Of a stretch of DNA of 64,000 nt, positions 12,524 to 25,325 are shown piece after piece. This DNA is from Euglena gracilis (taxonomy: Eukaryota > Euglenida > Euglenophyceae > Euglenales). The notes beneath the pieces are model-generated. The model was given only the letters and a program-made list of their open reading frames with translations, was not told the origin of the DNA and made no database searches. Both the position numbers and the translations under genes were made by a program. The stretch covers positions 10,249,521 to 10,313,520 of the forward strand of contig CP154954.1 in NCBI GenBank assembly GCA_039621445.1. Reading direction: 5' to 3'. Position 1 is the first letter of the stretch, and every line of letters starts with the position of its first letter.

Positions 12524-15500
12524 CTTAGGCGGCCTAATTCGCACTTAAGATTTTTATTTTTATTTGCGCACTTGCGCAAATTTCCGAATTTTTTGATTCT
12601 TCTTTGTTTCGGCTGTGAAGGTCACGTTGACAAGAGAGCGCAAAAAAATGAGCGAAATTCTGATTTTGGCGGTATGACCCCCGGGACTTTGGCAAAAAAT
12701 GGTGTTTTTGGGGTGTACCAAAATGGACTTTGTACGTCGAAACCCCCGGGGACCTTGCCGGCCCACACTGAAAAAAACGCAAAAAAGCGGCAAAGGAATG
12801 GGACCTTTACTGCCCTTGTTGCTTCTTTCGGCTGTGTCCCCGGGTGTGCCCGAGCTGCCGGCGGTGTGCGTCCTGAGTGTTTGCCGGACTGCTTTGCTTG
12901 CGACGCCTTGCTGTGGTGTTTTTGGGCTGTTTGTTAAAGCGCGGGGAGGAGGTGCCGGGGGGGTGTGAGTGTGGTGTGACCAAGCGGGAAGGAGGAACGC
13001 AGTGAGAGGAAGGTAAGTGTGGGGTGTTTGGCAAGGGAAGTGCAGGGGGGAAGAAATAGGGTCCGCAGGGACTGAGGGGGATGGGTGTCTCCCACCCGGC
13101 TTACACCCGGGATCCGCACAACCAGTTTTGTGGCAAATAACAAAGCAGAAGAAGCCCAACACTGGAAGGACAAAATTGTGTTTATTTGCGCAAATGCGCG
13201 CACCAACATGTTTATGTTTATTTGCGCAATTGCGCAAATAAACAATAAACATGTCTTTCAAGGATTGGGCTTTAGCACCCATGAACTGACGCCATTGATA
13301 AACGGTGTGATAAAGGAGCTGTGAGTGCGCAGACCAACGGGCCATCCAGTTGGTGGGTTTGTCACACTGTTTGTCGACGGCGCAAGCTCATGGGCGCAAA
13401 TGCGCAGATAAACATAAATTATGTTTATGCGCGCGCAAATAAACCTGTTCTTTGTTTATTTGCGCAAATGCGCAAATAAACACAAAGAAGAACGGTGCGA
13501 CGGAAACACAACTGACAAACACCAGCAGCAGATGTGGCTTATTTGCGCATTTGCGCGCATCACATTGTTTGTGGGCACAAATGCGCAAATAAACTGCATG
13601 AATTAACTGCACAAGTTACTATGTTTATTTGCGCATTTGCGCAAATGAACAACGAGATGCGCGCAAATGCGCAAATAAACAACCAATGGAGGAGTAAAAA
13701 GCGACTCATTTGGTCCTCCTTCTGCTACCCTTAGTGGCTTCTGAATTGGAAAGCAAATGACCACACCGTCTCCTCCGGCACATGGTGTTATGGTGCCGTT
13801 TTTGGGCCATTGACAGGTCCCAGGAAAGGTTGAGGCAAAGGATGTCCTGAAGGTGGGTGCGCAGCCACCCAGGCCACCCAGTAACGGTACACGTCCACCG
13901 GCACCAATTTTTAGGTCCCAAGGGCCCTGCCACTGGCCTGCGGCCTCGGCTCCGCTGTTGCAGCCACATCAGGTGCTGGTGCTTTCAGCACTTTTTGATT
14001 TGAAGAAGTGACACTTGAAGAAGGTGAGGGTGCGGTATATGGGGTGGTAGTCCTCCACGCTCCCCCAACCTCCCCGGTGCAACAACACCCAGCTTTAGCG
14101 GCCACGTTATATCTCGCAACCGGGGTGTGAGACTGGGGGGACGACGTGGAGCTAGTTCATGACAACCAACAGCCGGAGAAAGGTAGCCCTCAAACACCCG
14201 TTACTTTGGGTGCAAGGAATTGTTGAACCTTTACCACTGGACTGGTGGCATCAAAGCGGTGGGATTCACTCCCCCCCCAAATTATGCACAAAATCTGGTG
14301 TGTTTTACGTTTTTCAAAGGGAAAAATGGTGGAGAAATCAAGAAAAGGGACTCCGGCCCGATGCATCCCGGGTATTTCAGGTGCCAAATTTTGTCTTCTT
14401 GAAACGCAGCACTGTTGCAGAAAAGGTGTCCAACAGTCACAGGTGGTTTGCACGCCATCAATTCATGACGTTTAACTGCCAAACGGATGCCGCCAAAACA
14501 ACAGGCCGTTCGGGCCGGGTAACAGCAGTGCAAATGTGCACACACAAGACAGCCAAATTTTGGCCAGTCACATGCCATGTTCCAGTGAGCATTACACACT
14601 GCCTCTCACCACAAATTTCATCACCACGTAATCGTGGTGCAAATCAATGGTTGGCGTGAGGAAATGCATTCGCCAGCCGTCACGGAGGAGGAGATGGTAC
14701 CACACAGCTGATGTTTGTTTATTTGCGCATTTGCCCAAATAAGCACAACTTTGTTTGTGTGTGTTAAGGCTCGCTGAAACACATCATTTTGAAGCGGTTT
14801 ATTAAATGTTTATTTGCGCATTTGCGCAAATGCGCGCACAAACGTAATTGTGTTTATTTGTGCAAATGCGGATGCAAATGAAGAGAGGCACACACCCCTT
14901 GTTACGACACTTGAAAATGATGCTGAAATGCTGGCTGAACTGATTGTGATAATGCCGCCGCCGATGAACACACGGAGCCTCATTACATCACACAACACAG
15001 ACTACGTCAGCCAGCCAGCCATCACGCAACTGATGTGTGTTTATTGGCGCATTTGCGCAAATAAAAACAATTGTGTTTGTGGGCGCATTTGCGCAAATAA
15101 AACGTAAACCGATGATGATAAAATGACGTGTTGGTGGGCGCAAATGCGCAAATGCGCAAATAAACAAAATTGGTGGTGTGCGCATTTGCGCAAATGCGCA
15201 CACCAACATGTTTATGTTTATTTGCGCAAATGCGCCCACCAGCATGTATTTTACTTTCTATGTTAAAAGACACCTATGAGGACCATGACCCTACAAGGTT
15301 TTAAAACGTGATGTGCGTGTTGGTGTGCGCTCTGTTTGACATTCCTGAGCACCAATCTCACCCTCCGCCCTATTCACATCACTTGGTGAGCAGCATTTAC
15401 ACCAAACCACTGGGAGTTAATCCCCTCCAATAGAGGGTTGTAATGGTTCATAAATTGTGTTCCGTGTGTCAGGGTACAGGGTCCAGGAATTTTGTAAAAT

Positions 15501-15567
15501 TTACGCATTTGCGCAAATGCGCAAATTCTAAAGGGAAACCCCTTAAGTGCGAATTCGGCCGCCTAAG
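12524..15567. mobile_element. 3.0-kb element with 26-base terminal inverted repeats and an internal palindrome array
   Basis: The left end (12524-12549, CTTAGGCGGCCTAATTCGCA...) and the right end (15542-15567) are inverted copies matching at 25 of 26 positions. Both ends are flanked by ATA (12521-12523 and 15568-15570), a possible 3-base target duplication. Inside are about 19 copies of a short palindromic word built on ATTTGCGCA / TGCGCAAAT, usually bounded by TTTATTTG and CAAATAAAC, clustered at 13180-13685 and 14715-15530. No transposase frame is visible; the apparent proteins on both strands (FICAFAQINK-like) are read-through of the palindromes. I read it as a non-autonomous DNA transposon. 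The 3-base duplication would suit the PIF/Harbinger group, but that is inference. Confidence 0.75.
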
Positions 15568-15886
15568 ATACATGTGAATTCACTCACAACGGCATTCCTG
15601 CTTGGGTTTTTTGACTCGTCTCAGTCGTTATTGTCTTTTAATGTTCTCATTGCCATAAAATTGTTGTGATATTTGTTTTTTATTTAATCCCGTCCACAGC
15701 AGGCGCCAGCTCATGTATGGTACCACACACCACCCACCGAGGCTTGCACAAGTTGGCTACTGGCTGCATTGGCAGGTGTGCTTGTGTTGCAATGCGCTTT
15801 TCTGAAATGATTGACATTTGCATTGCACCCTGAGCACCAATAGTTTCAGAATAATTTATATTTTTAAAATATATTTCAGAGTTTTA

Positions 15887-16026
15887 TGCAGTGTGCAGTG
15901 GGTGTAGGTGTGTGCATAGATGACGAGTAAATGAATTCCGGATATCTCCATATCATTGCAGTGTGCGGTGGGTGTAGGTGTGTGCATAGATGACGAGTAA
16001 ATGAATTCCGGATATCTCCATATCAT
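15887..16026. repeat. tandem duplication, 2 x 70 bases
   Basis: Units 15887-15956 and 15957-16026 are identical except for one base (A/G at unit position 11). The near-identity suggests a recent duplication. No gene is present. Confidence 0.9.
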
Positions 16027-16788
16027 CACTCAGGCCATAAACTTGATAGATTCATTTAACACCTTGTGATCCGGGGGGTTTCGAGAGTTTGTTGGGGCTG
16101 CTGGACCCCCTGGGGGAGGGGGCTGCGCCAAGGTCCAGTCTGGCTGGGCCAAAAGGCTGAAATCCCTTGAAAATGTTGTTCAAGAGTTTTCGGTCAATTT
16201 TGGATGGACTGCTGGCTGGCTGGGTGGGTGAGTCTTTTCCAAGAAAGTGGGTTTGGGCTGGAAAAAGTGCACACACCCCACACTAAATTATTCCACGACC
16301 CAGGCGATGCTGGCTGATTTCTCATTTGGGATGTGGTCAGCTAGGACTGTGCCTGCTTGTCGTGTCGAGAAAACATTGGGCACACAATTTTCACAAATTT
16401 GACAGATTTTTTGTCATTTTCGCAGAAATTTGGCACACACAACTAAATTCACAACATATACATAAAAAATTTAATCTGTTTTTGTCGTCAAAAAAATTTG
16501 TTTGAAATATTTGGGTTGAAATTTGTGGGGTTGTCACCATCACCTTGGGAAGTCGTTACCTAGCCTTGTACTAAGTCATGTTCAGGGCGTTCAGCTTAAG
16601 AGAATTTTGACCGGGGGGGGGGGGCAAGCAGCAGCCTTTTTCCAGCCAGGACCCCCCAACGAGTTTTATTTATTTCGAGCCGCGCGGAGGACGGCTGGAT
16701 GGTTACACATTTTTCACTTCCAGGGGTACTAAAATGGGTCAAAAATGGGTCGGAAAAGGGCTGGCCAGGGCAGATTTGGGGCAGAATA

Positions 16789-16790
<2 letters not shown>

Positions 16791-16837
<47 letters not shown>
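16791..16837. repeat. (ATT)n microsatellite
   Basis: About 15 ATT units just upstream of the PGDH-like gene's first exon. Confidence 0.95.
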
Positions 16838-16839
<2 letters not shown>

Positions 16840-16944
16840 TATTGGCAGTTTTTTTTTTTGGCACCTTTGACCCCTGGTCCGGCCCAGTTCAAGCCGGGGG
16901 ACCCTCATGGGAGGTTAGCCAGCAGCCCAAATTCCTTCCAATGG

Positions 16945-19900
16945 ATGGGGGTTCAGGTGTCTCCCCCACCCCCGGCCCGGCCCACGGTGTTGCTGGCGGA
17001 CCCACTCGCCCCCTGCGGGCTCGCCGCACTGCGGGACGTGCGGTGCGCCGCGGTGGGGCTCGCTGGAGGCGGCGCGGAGCTCCAGGCCGCGCTGGCGACG
17101 CACCAGCCGGCCGTCCTGGTGTGCCCCCGGCCACAGTTGCCATTTTCATACAAAATTAGGCACGTTTTTTTTTTTTGCCTCGAAACCTCACACTCAGTGG
17201 GTGGACGACCTGTGTGGTGTCGCCCAGAGGATGCAACGAGACTGACAGCAACATGGTCACATCTGTGTGCAACGTGGTTGAATTTTTCAGGCAATCCGAT
17301 TCCATTGTGTCAAGGTGAGGCACTGAAACCAGATATTTTTTTAGTTCGTGACCTGGGGGGTGGGCCGACCCCCCCCCCTCCAGGCAGGGGTGTCGGGCTG
17401 TGTGGGTACCCCGCCAGAGGCGAGGTTTTGTTCTTTATTTTCCGCATGAAGCACCAAAAAAAAATTTTTGGACCCAAAATTGACTCCCAAAAGTGGATCT
17501 CCCCCCAGAGAGTGGGTACGTGTGTCCGGACCCTCCCTCCCCCGGGTGCTGAAAAAACCTCTGATTGAGACTCAGAAGTTGTTCCTTGACTCTTTTTCCC
17601 GCCTTGTGGCAGGTCGTAAGGTCCACAAAGGTCACTGCAGCCATGATGGACGCCTGCCCGTCATTGCAGCTCATTCTGCGGGCTGGTGTGTGGGTGTGTG
17701 GGTGGGAAGGTGAGTAGGTGTGGGTGTGCTATGTGTGTGTGTTATGTGCCTCTGTGTGTTTGGGTGGGTGGGTAGGTGGGTGGGTGGGTGGGTGGGGGTG
17801 ATTGTCAGGCTTCTTTAAGCGGAAGTGCGCACCCCTGGGGGGTGGGTGCTATGGGCAGGCAGAAGGGTCGGTCATTTTTTGACTTCCCCGGAGGTTGGGT
17901 TTTGGGGTGGGTGGTGCCACAGCACACCCCAGAGCCGAAGGCGCTGTGGCTGAAAAATGGCTATTTTCAAGGGAAATTTGGCTTGGTCGGCAGGCACCAG
18001 GGTCCAACCCAAACTTCTTTTCAAGTCAGAAGACCCCCTGGGGGGGGGGGTAGGTCCGGGTCTGGACCCCCCCCCCCCCCGGGGAAGGTCCCGGGGGGTT
18101 TGGGGAATGCCCTCACACGGCCCGATTTTTTGGATCCCCCCCCCCCCCTAGGGGGGAATCCAATCCCGCGCCAGGGGACCCCCCTCCCCCCCCCCGGCGT
18201 CTAAAAGTGGCCGGGTCTAAACCCCCCTGGAAGGTGTGCCTGCTATGGAGAGACACCACATATGGAACAAGACACCCCGCCTGGTGTGTGTGTGTGTGTG
18301 TGCTGCTGTGTCCAATTGTGCATTGTATAGCTGGTGCGGTGCCTCTTGAAGGTTATTGCGGGTGCGTTTTGCATTTTTGAACTGAATGGTATTTTTGGTG
18401 AAGTTCAATTGCCTTTCTTGGTGATGTTTTTCCAAAATCCACACATGGCTTCCTTGTTTTGAGATATGATTTGGTGCGGGGTGGCCACAGGGGCGGGAGT
18501 GGACAACGTCGACGTCGCCCATGCTGCTCAGCGGGGAATCCACGTCTGCAATTGCCCCGGAATGAACGCCACCGGTGTGTGCGTTTGCCTCGGTGACCCT
18601 CGTGGTTCTTTTTCTCGAAGCTTTGATCCCTTGAACAAGGTAGCTCATTTGCTTATTTTATTATTTTATTTTTTATGACACAATGACATTTGCATGTTGA
18701 GTTGGGTTTCTTGAAACTTGCAACTTGACATTCCTACCCCCCCCCCGAAAAACTGTCACCGGGACCCTGACAATGACCCTGAAATTTCATATAATGACAA
18801 GTAGGCCGGAACCAGAGACCCTGATGGATTCCCGGGCGGGACCCTGACAGTTCCCCTGGAGGGCATTTCAAGCGAAAGTAAAAGAAAAAATGACCCTGGC
18901 AGGTTGGCAGTACCGGGCTCCCTGACAACTTCCTACTCACAGGTTGGCCTGCAATAGGGACCCTGACAGTTTTCCGGCAAGGACCCGGACGGGTTCTCAG
19001 GCATGACAGTTTCCCGGGGGGGGGGGGGGTATCAGGCCCACACGATCTCGAGGACAAGGCCCGACAACAAGGCGGTCATAAAAAGACAGGATTGTTTATT
19101 TAAGGACCTGCTGATGTGCTGGAACAGGAATTTTTTTATTTAAGGACCGCCCAGGCTGACGATGGTCATCATTGGATGACAGAAATCAGGGAGGGGATTT
19201 TGGCCGCTGCATTCTGCTGCAGCAAGCGCAATCAGGTGGCAGCATCCCGGGTTGGATGAACCACGGGTTGCTTCCCGAAAAGGTTGTCAACCCCGGTGGG
19301 ACGACAAACGGTTGGAAAGGTGTGTGGTGTCTGGCTTTCCGTCATTTCCAGCGGTGGCGGAGCTCACAATCGGCCTCATGATCGCTCTTGACCGCCGGAC
19401 AGGGTTTTCTAAAGTATCGGCTCTTCACTGTGGAGGGTCTGGACCAGGCATTTTTAGGGCGAATTTTTTTCAAAAAGTTTTAAAGTTTTCCAAGCGTTTT
19501 TTAAGGTTTTCAAAAACTTAAAAAACACTTTTTTAACGCAATTTTGAGAACTTTTGAGTATTTTTAAGGTGTCTATTTTTCCAAGAGCACTCAAAAAACC
19601 ATGCTGGCATCGAACCAAAGTTGGTTCAGGTTGAAAATCAAAAAGTTCAGAACAGCAACAATTTTTTTTTTCGGTTGATAGACAATGCTTCAGCGAAGCC
19701 AAAAATCATCTCCCCCCGAGTTGGCTTGTTTTTGCCATATTTTGTTATTTCTTTTTGCTCGAAAAAATTTTTATGGTGTTTTAAGGCGCCTTAAAAAAAA
19801 TGCCTGGTCTGGACTCGGGAGGAGGGCGATTCATGGGACCCCGAAATTTTGCACCAAAACCCATCCTTCTTTCAAAGCACTTTTAAACAAAATGCCGAAC

Positions 19901-22240
19901 ACCAAATGGATCCTTTTGACGATGCCGCTGTTTAGGTGTGGGGTGCCCCCCACCCCACTCCATCTCCCCTGCTTGAACGCGAACCCTGCCGCCGGATCGT
20001 CGAAAACGTCACCGACAGCCGGCAGGGGCGGTGGGCCAAGGCAAAGCACTCCGCCGCCCTCGGCCTGGCAGGTGTGCAGTCCGGGGGTGCGCCGGGATGA
20101 CAGGTCAGTGTGTGTGATTGCTGGTTTGTCGGTTATCGCAAAATTCCCCCGCGATGAATAATATTTTTTTTCCAACCGGGTGGTAACAATGGATGACATC
20201 GGAGCATATTTTGGTCATACGTCCTATTGTTTGCTCTCAAAAAATGACGAAGGGCATTGTGCTTATATTTTTAAACTTTTTTGTGCCAATTTGTTTTGAT
20301 TTCAAATTTGCTTAAGTTTGAAATAGAGAAAACAACAAAACATCCGGCCAATTTTTTTTGGTTCATTTTAGGTTTTTTTAAGTTTTCTTCTGTTCGACGA
20401 TTTCGGATTTGGTGAAGCCAGTCATTCTGTACTTGAATACTCTTGTATTGCATTCGTACATTATCATACCCCCCCCCCCGGGCAATTGACGCCCCCAGGC
20501 AATTGACGCCCCCGGGCAATTGTCACCCCTGGCTGTGCCCGCCAATTTGTCACTCCGGGAAATTGTCACCCCCCTCTGTGCTGCCCAATTTGTCACCCTC
20601 CCGCAGAAGATGTCTGTGAATTTTCTTTTCGCCGACATAACTCGATTGATCTTCTATTTTGCTACAACGTGCTGAGAACTTTCGCATACCAAATGTTCTG
20701 CAAAATATCACAACCATAGCTGCATTTTTGCGCGTTCATTTGTGTTTTAGATGTTTTTTTTTTGGTTATTTGGTTTTTACATGGGTGGGCAATTGACACC
20801 CCTGGGCAATTGACGCCCCCGGGCAATTGTCACCCCCCCCCCCTGTGTGCTGCCCGATTTGTCGCGCGACAATTGCCGGGGGGGCGGCGGGTATCTGAAT
20901 GAGGCAGAGAAGTTTTTTATGTGACGTCATTTTTCATTATTTGTGCACTCTTAATTTCGTGGGTTGTTGGGCACCCCATGGGCATATATTTTCTGCTGCT
21001 CTCGTTGTCAGACTGCCCTCAACTTTGCGCAGCGCATTGCACCACAGGGGCTGGGGCGGGGACGTGCCAGTGTGCACTAATGTGTGAATGGCAACATCAC
21101 CAACGTCACAAAAAACCCTGCCTCCAAGCGCGATGCGGATCACGGCTTGGGCGATGTTTCCACTTCCAATCACTCCCAGCGTGCGCCCTGCGTGCGCACA
21201 GACACAGAATCACATCAGGGGATAATTGTTTGTTTTTTGAACTCACATTTCACAGCAAGGACAGCAATTGTTTGTACACCCTGATTTTTTTCGGTGGTGC
21301 CCAAACCCCGGCTCATAGAATGTGGTGACGGTGGAATTTTATTTGTTCCAGTATTTGCCGGCCCAAAAATACCTTTTCTTTTTTTTTTTTTGAGGTCGAC
21401 AGTTTCATATGAATGGGTGTTCCACACTGGGGAGGGGGTAGTTTGAAAAATCCCAATTATATTTTGGTAAAAATTTGCCTAGTCATCTCACTTTTTTTGG
21501 TGCTTATCGCTGTCTTTCAATATATCTCTTGGTTGGTCTGGTGGGAATGCCATTTTCCATGGCTTGGAATCCGGCACGTTGAGCCAAGGAGGTGAGGAAG
21601 TCTTGGACCGCTGCGTGTCGCTTGTAAAGGTTGTTGAATTTGCAACATAACAGGTGATGTCCTGAAACATCCAATGTTCCTTGGCATTTTACCACATGCC
21701 ATTTTCCCCGAAGGTGGTTGTGAAACTGAAATGTGAAACCATTAGGATTCCCAGCTGATTTTCTGAGTTGGTGAATGGCTTCTGCCAATCGTTGACGCCC
21801 GGTCAAACTTTAAGATTGTGCGCCAATATGCATAGAAATTAGACCCGAGTTTCACTGGCTGGCTCAAAAAGAAACCTCTTCTAAAATATGTGAATTATTT
21901 GAAATGAAAAATTACCCATGTGTCTGTGTGTCAAAACAGTTGAAATTGTTCTTACTCACTCTCTTCTTTCATCTTCCCGCAAAAATTCCCTTTTTTAAAC
22001 GCTTTTTTTGAGATTTCTTGAGATAAAAATATATTGTCCAAAGATCCACCAACCGATTGTCCAAAGATCCACCAACCGACTGGAGGACCCCATTTTTGAT
22101 TTGATAAACCATGGGGGGGCAGGGGGCAAGAGGGTCAACAGGAGCTATTCAAACCTTTCAAAATCTAAAGAGCTCTGTTCTTGATGCAGATGAACGTCAT
22201 CTGTTGGGGCCGGTGTGTGTGTGTGTGTGCGCGCGCGCGC

Positions 22241-22271
<31 letters not shown>

Positions 22272-25200
22272 TGCGCGTGCGTGTGTGTGTGGGTGCGTGT
22301 GTGTGTGCGTGTGTGTGTGTGTGTGTGTGTTTTGTTTGCTCCATCTCAGCAGCACATATGCACGTGAATGTGTTTGTGGGGGGAGATCTGCAAGTTTTTC
22401 AAATTTCCACAATCTTTCTTCACCTTTTGCTTTGTCCCCTTCATTTCTCTTCCACCGCATTGGCTTGAGAAGTTGCAATCAGTTATATTCATTAATTGCT
22501 GAGCTCTTCAGTGGAAGGTTCTGTGTATATTTTGCTGATAGATTTGTTTAACCAATGAAAGGTATTTCTATAATGAAATTCTTCCTTCAGTGCCATTGCT
22601 TCCCGCCACATTTGGAGTAAAGCCCAAAACCAATGTCAATTTTCCCAATCTTCCCCCAATTTTCACATTTTTGACAGCCTCCAACAACAGTCCCCCCTTC
22701 CTGAATTTTTTTGCCCAAACAAGAGCAAAGAAGCAGCCCCATGCGAAATTGTCGCCATCAGGTCTTGGCATAAGGGTTCGCAATTGTAGATTCATTTTAA
22801 AGCCTCCCCTGGGGGTGTTTCCAAGAGTGGGTGGGTGTGTTGGGGTCCCAGGAAAAAAGTGCCCCCCGGGAAACGACTAAGTGAATCTATGAAGACGTCG
22901 GTGAAAAGACGTTGGTGGTCAAGACGTCGGTGAGAAGACGTCGGTGAGAAGACGTCAGTGACAAGATGTCGGTGACAAGGCGTCGGTGACAGCCCATCAC
23001 TGGAAACTGATAGTTATTTTTTTTGGAAAATATCAGCATACCTTGGGGCTTTTGATTTGTCAAGATGATATCACCCAGGTCTCAAAACAACTTGTGTGGG
23101 TGACATTGCGTCAGGTTGCTCGTGAGCTCTCCCCATGGTCGCCAAATCGGCAAATGCCTTGTCCACAATCCTCCTTGGCATTGGGGGGTGGGGGGGGCTG
23201 GTTTTAGTTCCTGAATGGAAGATCTGCGAGGATGGCCGAGGCGGGACCTCGCTCCTTCGGATTTCACAGCTCACAGCTGGCTGCATTCTGCATTCCGGTC
23301 TCTGCCCAGGTCTCTAACTGCAGAGACGGCTGCAAAGCTTGGGACCAGGCTGCTTTGCTGAAGGCCAGGGGGGAACGTCCTCTGCCTTTCGTAGGCATAG
23401 GGGGTTGGCGTCCATGGGCTCGGCGCTGACGGGGTCCAGATCTCAACAGAGAGATGCATGGCCAACCAACTTGTCCATGTCCCCAGCTGGGTTTCTTCAA
23501 CGGAGAATTCTGTCGGGCACGGCTTGTTTCAGGGTGGACTGCAGCATCCCTGATATCTGCTGTCGGCACCCAGGGTCCCAAACAACTCGGAGTGCCTCTT
23601 TTGTGCCGCCATTCCCTTTCAGATTCCTCTGTTTTTTAAAGTTTTAAAGTTTTTTCTTAAATTATTATTTAAATTGGTTTTCAATTTATTATTATTATTT
23701 GAATAAATTTGAAATATTATTAAATTTATTAAATTATTATTTTTCTGTTTTTTATTAAAGTTTAAATTTGCATTTTTTTCCATTTTGTGTCATCCTCAAA
23801 GTGGCAGAAAACATTAGCACATTCCAGATTTCGGACAAAAGAACAAAAGCGTGGAACCCTGGGTCGGTTTCAACAAGAAGGCTGGGTGCCCCCCCCCCCG
23901 GGGACAACAGGAAATCCGCCTGGAGGCAGTCGGCTTCCGCCACTCCCCGCTGGCTGTGGCCGCCGACGCACACGTCGTGACGCTGCACGTCGCTGCCGGC
24001 CAGGGCCCTGGCCTCGAAGGAGTCCCCCCCCACCAAGACTCATTTCTCTCAGAGCTGCAGACCGCTTGAGGTGATGACTTTTTCCCACGTTTTGCATTTG
24101 CATTTTTGTTTGCATTTGCAGACTGTGTGAAACAGGTTGGAATGTCGTCGAAACCCCCGATGAACAAAATCATATTTCGGTAAATATTGCTAACTGCAAC
24201 CTCATTGGAAGTAACAACAATGGTTTTCAATTGTACCAGTCTCTCCACCGCTGTCCTCTGTGCCCGCTCACCTATATTTTAGTATGGTTCTGTACCGGCT
24301 GATTTTGTTTCCAATTTTTTCACAATTTTTTTTTATCAGTTGTTTCGTTGAAAAAGACGAAAATCTCATTGAATTTTTTTGGATTATATTTTCCTCCTCG
24401 ATTGGGGACCCCCTTTTTATATGGCTTTTTTCGAGGGAAATTTGCCTGGACACCCTGGGCTGTTAAATTGGTGGGCACCCCTCGGGGGGAGTAGGGGAGT
24501 GAAGGCTGCAAACTTATTTTGAAAAAAAATTAATTAATGGTAATTTAAAAATTAATAAAATCCATTGGAAATACAAAACAACACAAAGGTAATTTCAAAC
24601 CAATTCGTAAATTTAAACTCTTTTCGTCGATAAACCTGTGGATGGCGACATGCTCATTACCTTGGTTGTCGACAGGTCCCTACGAGGAACGCAATACGGC
24701 GCATTTCTCGTCCACAGGGGAAAAAATAAACATGTCTTCAATCCCTCATCATTGGCACGGAAATTCGAAGTTTTTGTGAAATTTTTGTGGCTTCAGCCCC
24801 CCCCCCCCCAATCTCGAAATCCGACCAGGGGCCGAAAGATTGCTTATTTTCAACCCCCAGGGGGGAGAGGCCCCCACCCACCCACCCACCCTGGGTGGGG
24901 TGGCGGGCTGGGGAGGGGGAATCGGGGCGGTCTGACAGCAAGACAAGGCAAGGAAGGTCGACCGGGGGGTGGGGGGGGGGGGGGTAATTGAAGCGCGAGG
25001 CGAAGGGTGATCGGACCGCCCCTCCAACTGCCAGAATGGGGTTGGAGGTTGTCGACAGCCACCACCCGGGGTTTCTGGGACTGCTCAGTCCCGCTCAGTC
25101 AAACTTAGGAATCGGGGCGACACGTCAATCAGGGATAAATTCAGCCTATATTTGAACCTAAATCCTTGCCCCAACCCAACCGTTCTTACCCCCCCCACCC

Positions 25201-25293
25201 GTGGTTTTGTCTGATACGGGGGGGGGGGGGGGGGGGGGGTTCAGCCGGCCAAAATTGGCTGAAAGTTGCCCCTCGGTGCCTCAGGCGCCGGAG

Positions 25294-25325
<32 letters not shown>

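Larger units (their letters stand above)
5346..16944. other. gene-poor interval of repeats and AT-rich sequence
   Basis: About 11.6 kb with no exon I can assign. It holds T-rich sequence with repeated GCAATTTT words (5560-6230), a GGCCCAGCCTAGG palindromic cluster (about 6284-6322), a weak coding candidate at 7009-7107, C-run repeats (9730-10141), a hairpin at 10341-10387, a dispersed repeat (about 11090-11440), a degenerate 18-base satellite (11939-12130), the 3-kb inverted-repeat element (12524-15567) and a 70-base tandem duplication (15887-16026). The region could contain regulatory sequence or exons too small to see. Confidence 0.6.

Noticed and set aside
13180-15530. CRISPR-like regular repeats
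   Set aside because: Repeats are palindromic words of variable length with very irregular spacing (20-1000 bases) inside an inverted-repeat element; no spacers of constant size and no cas genes. The genome is eukaryotic.
20921-21075. Plus-strand frame [12 protein letters not shown] after an acceptor as the missing PGDH exon
   Set aside because: No match to the expected dehydrogenase sequence at that position and no donor of suitable phase.
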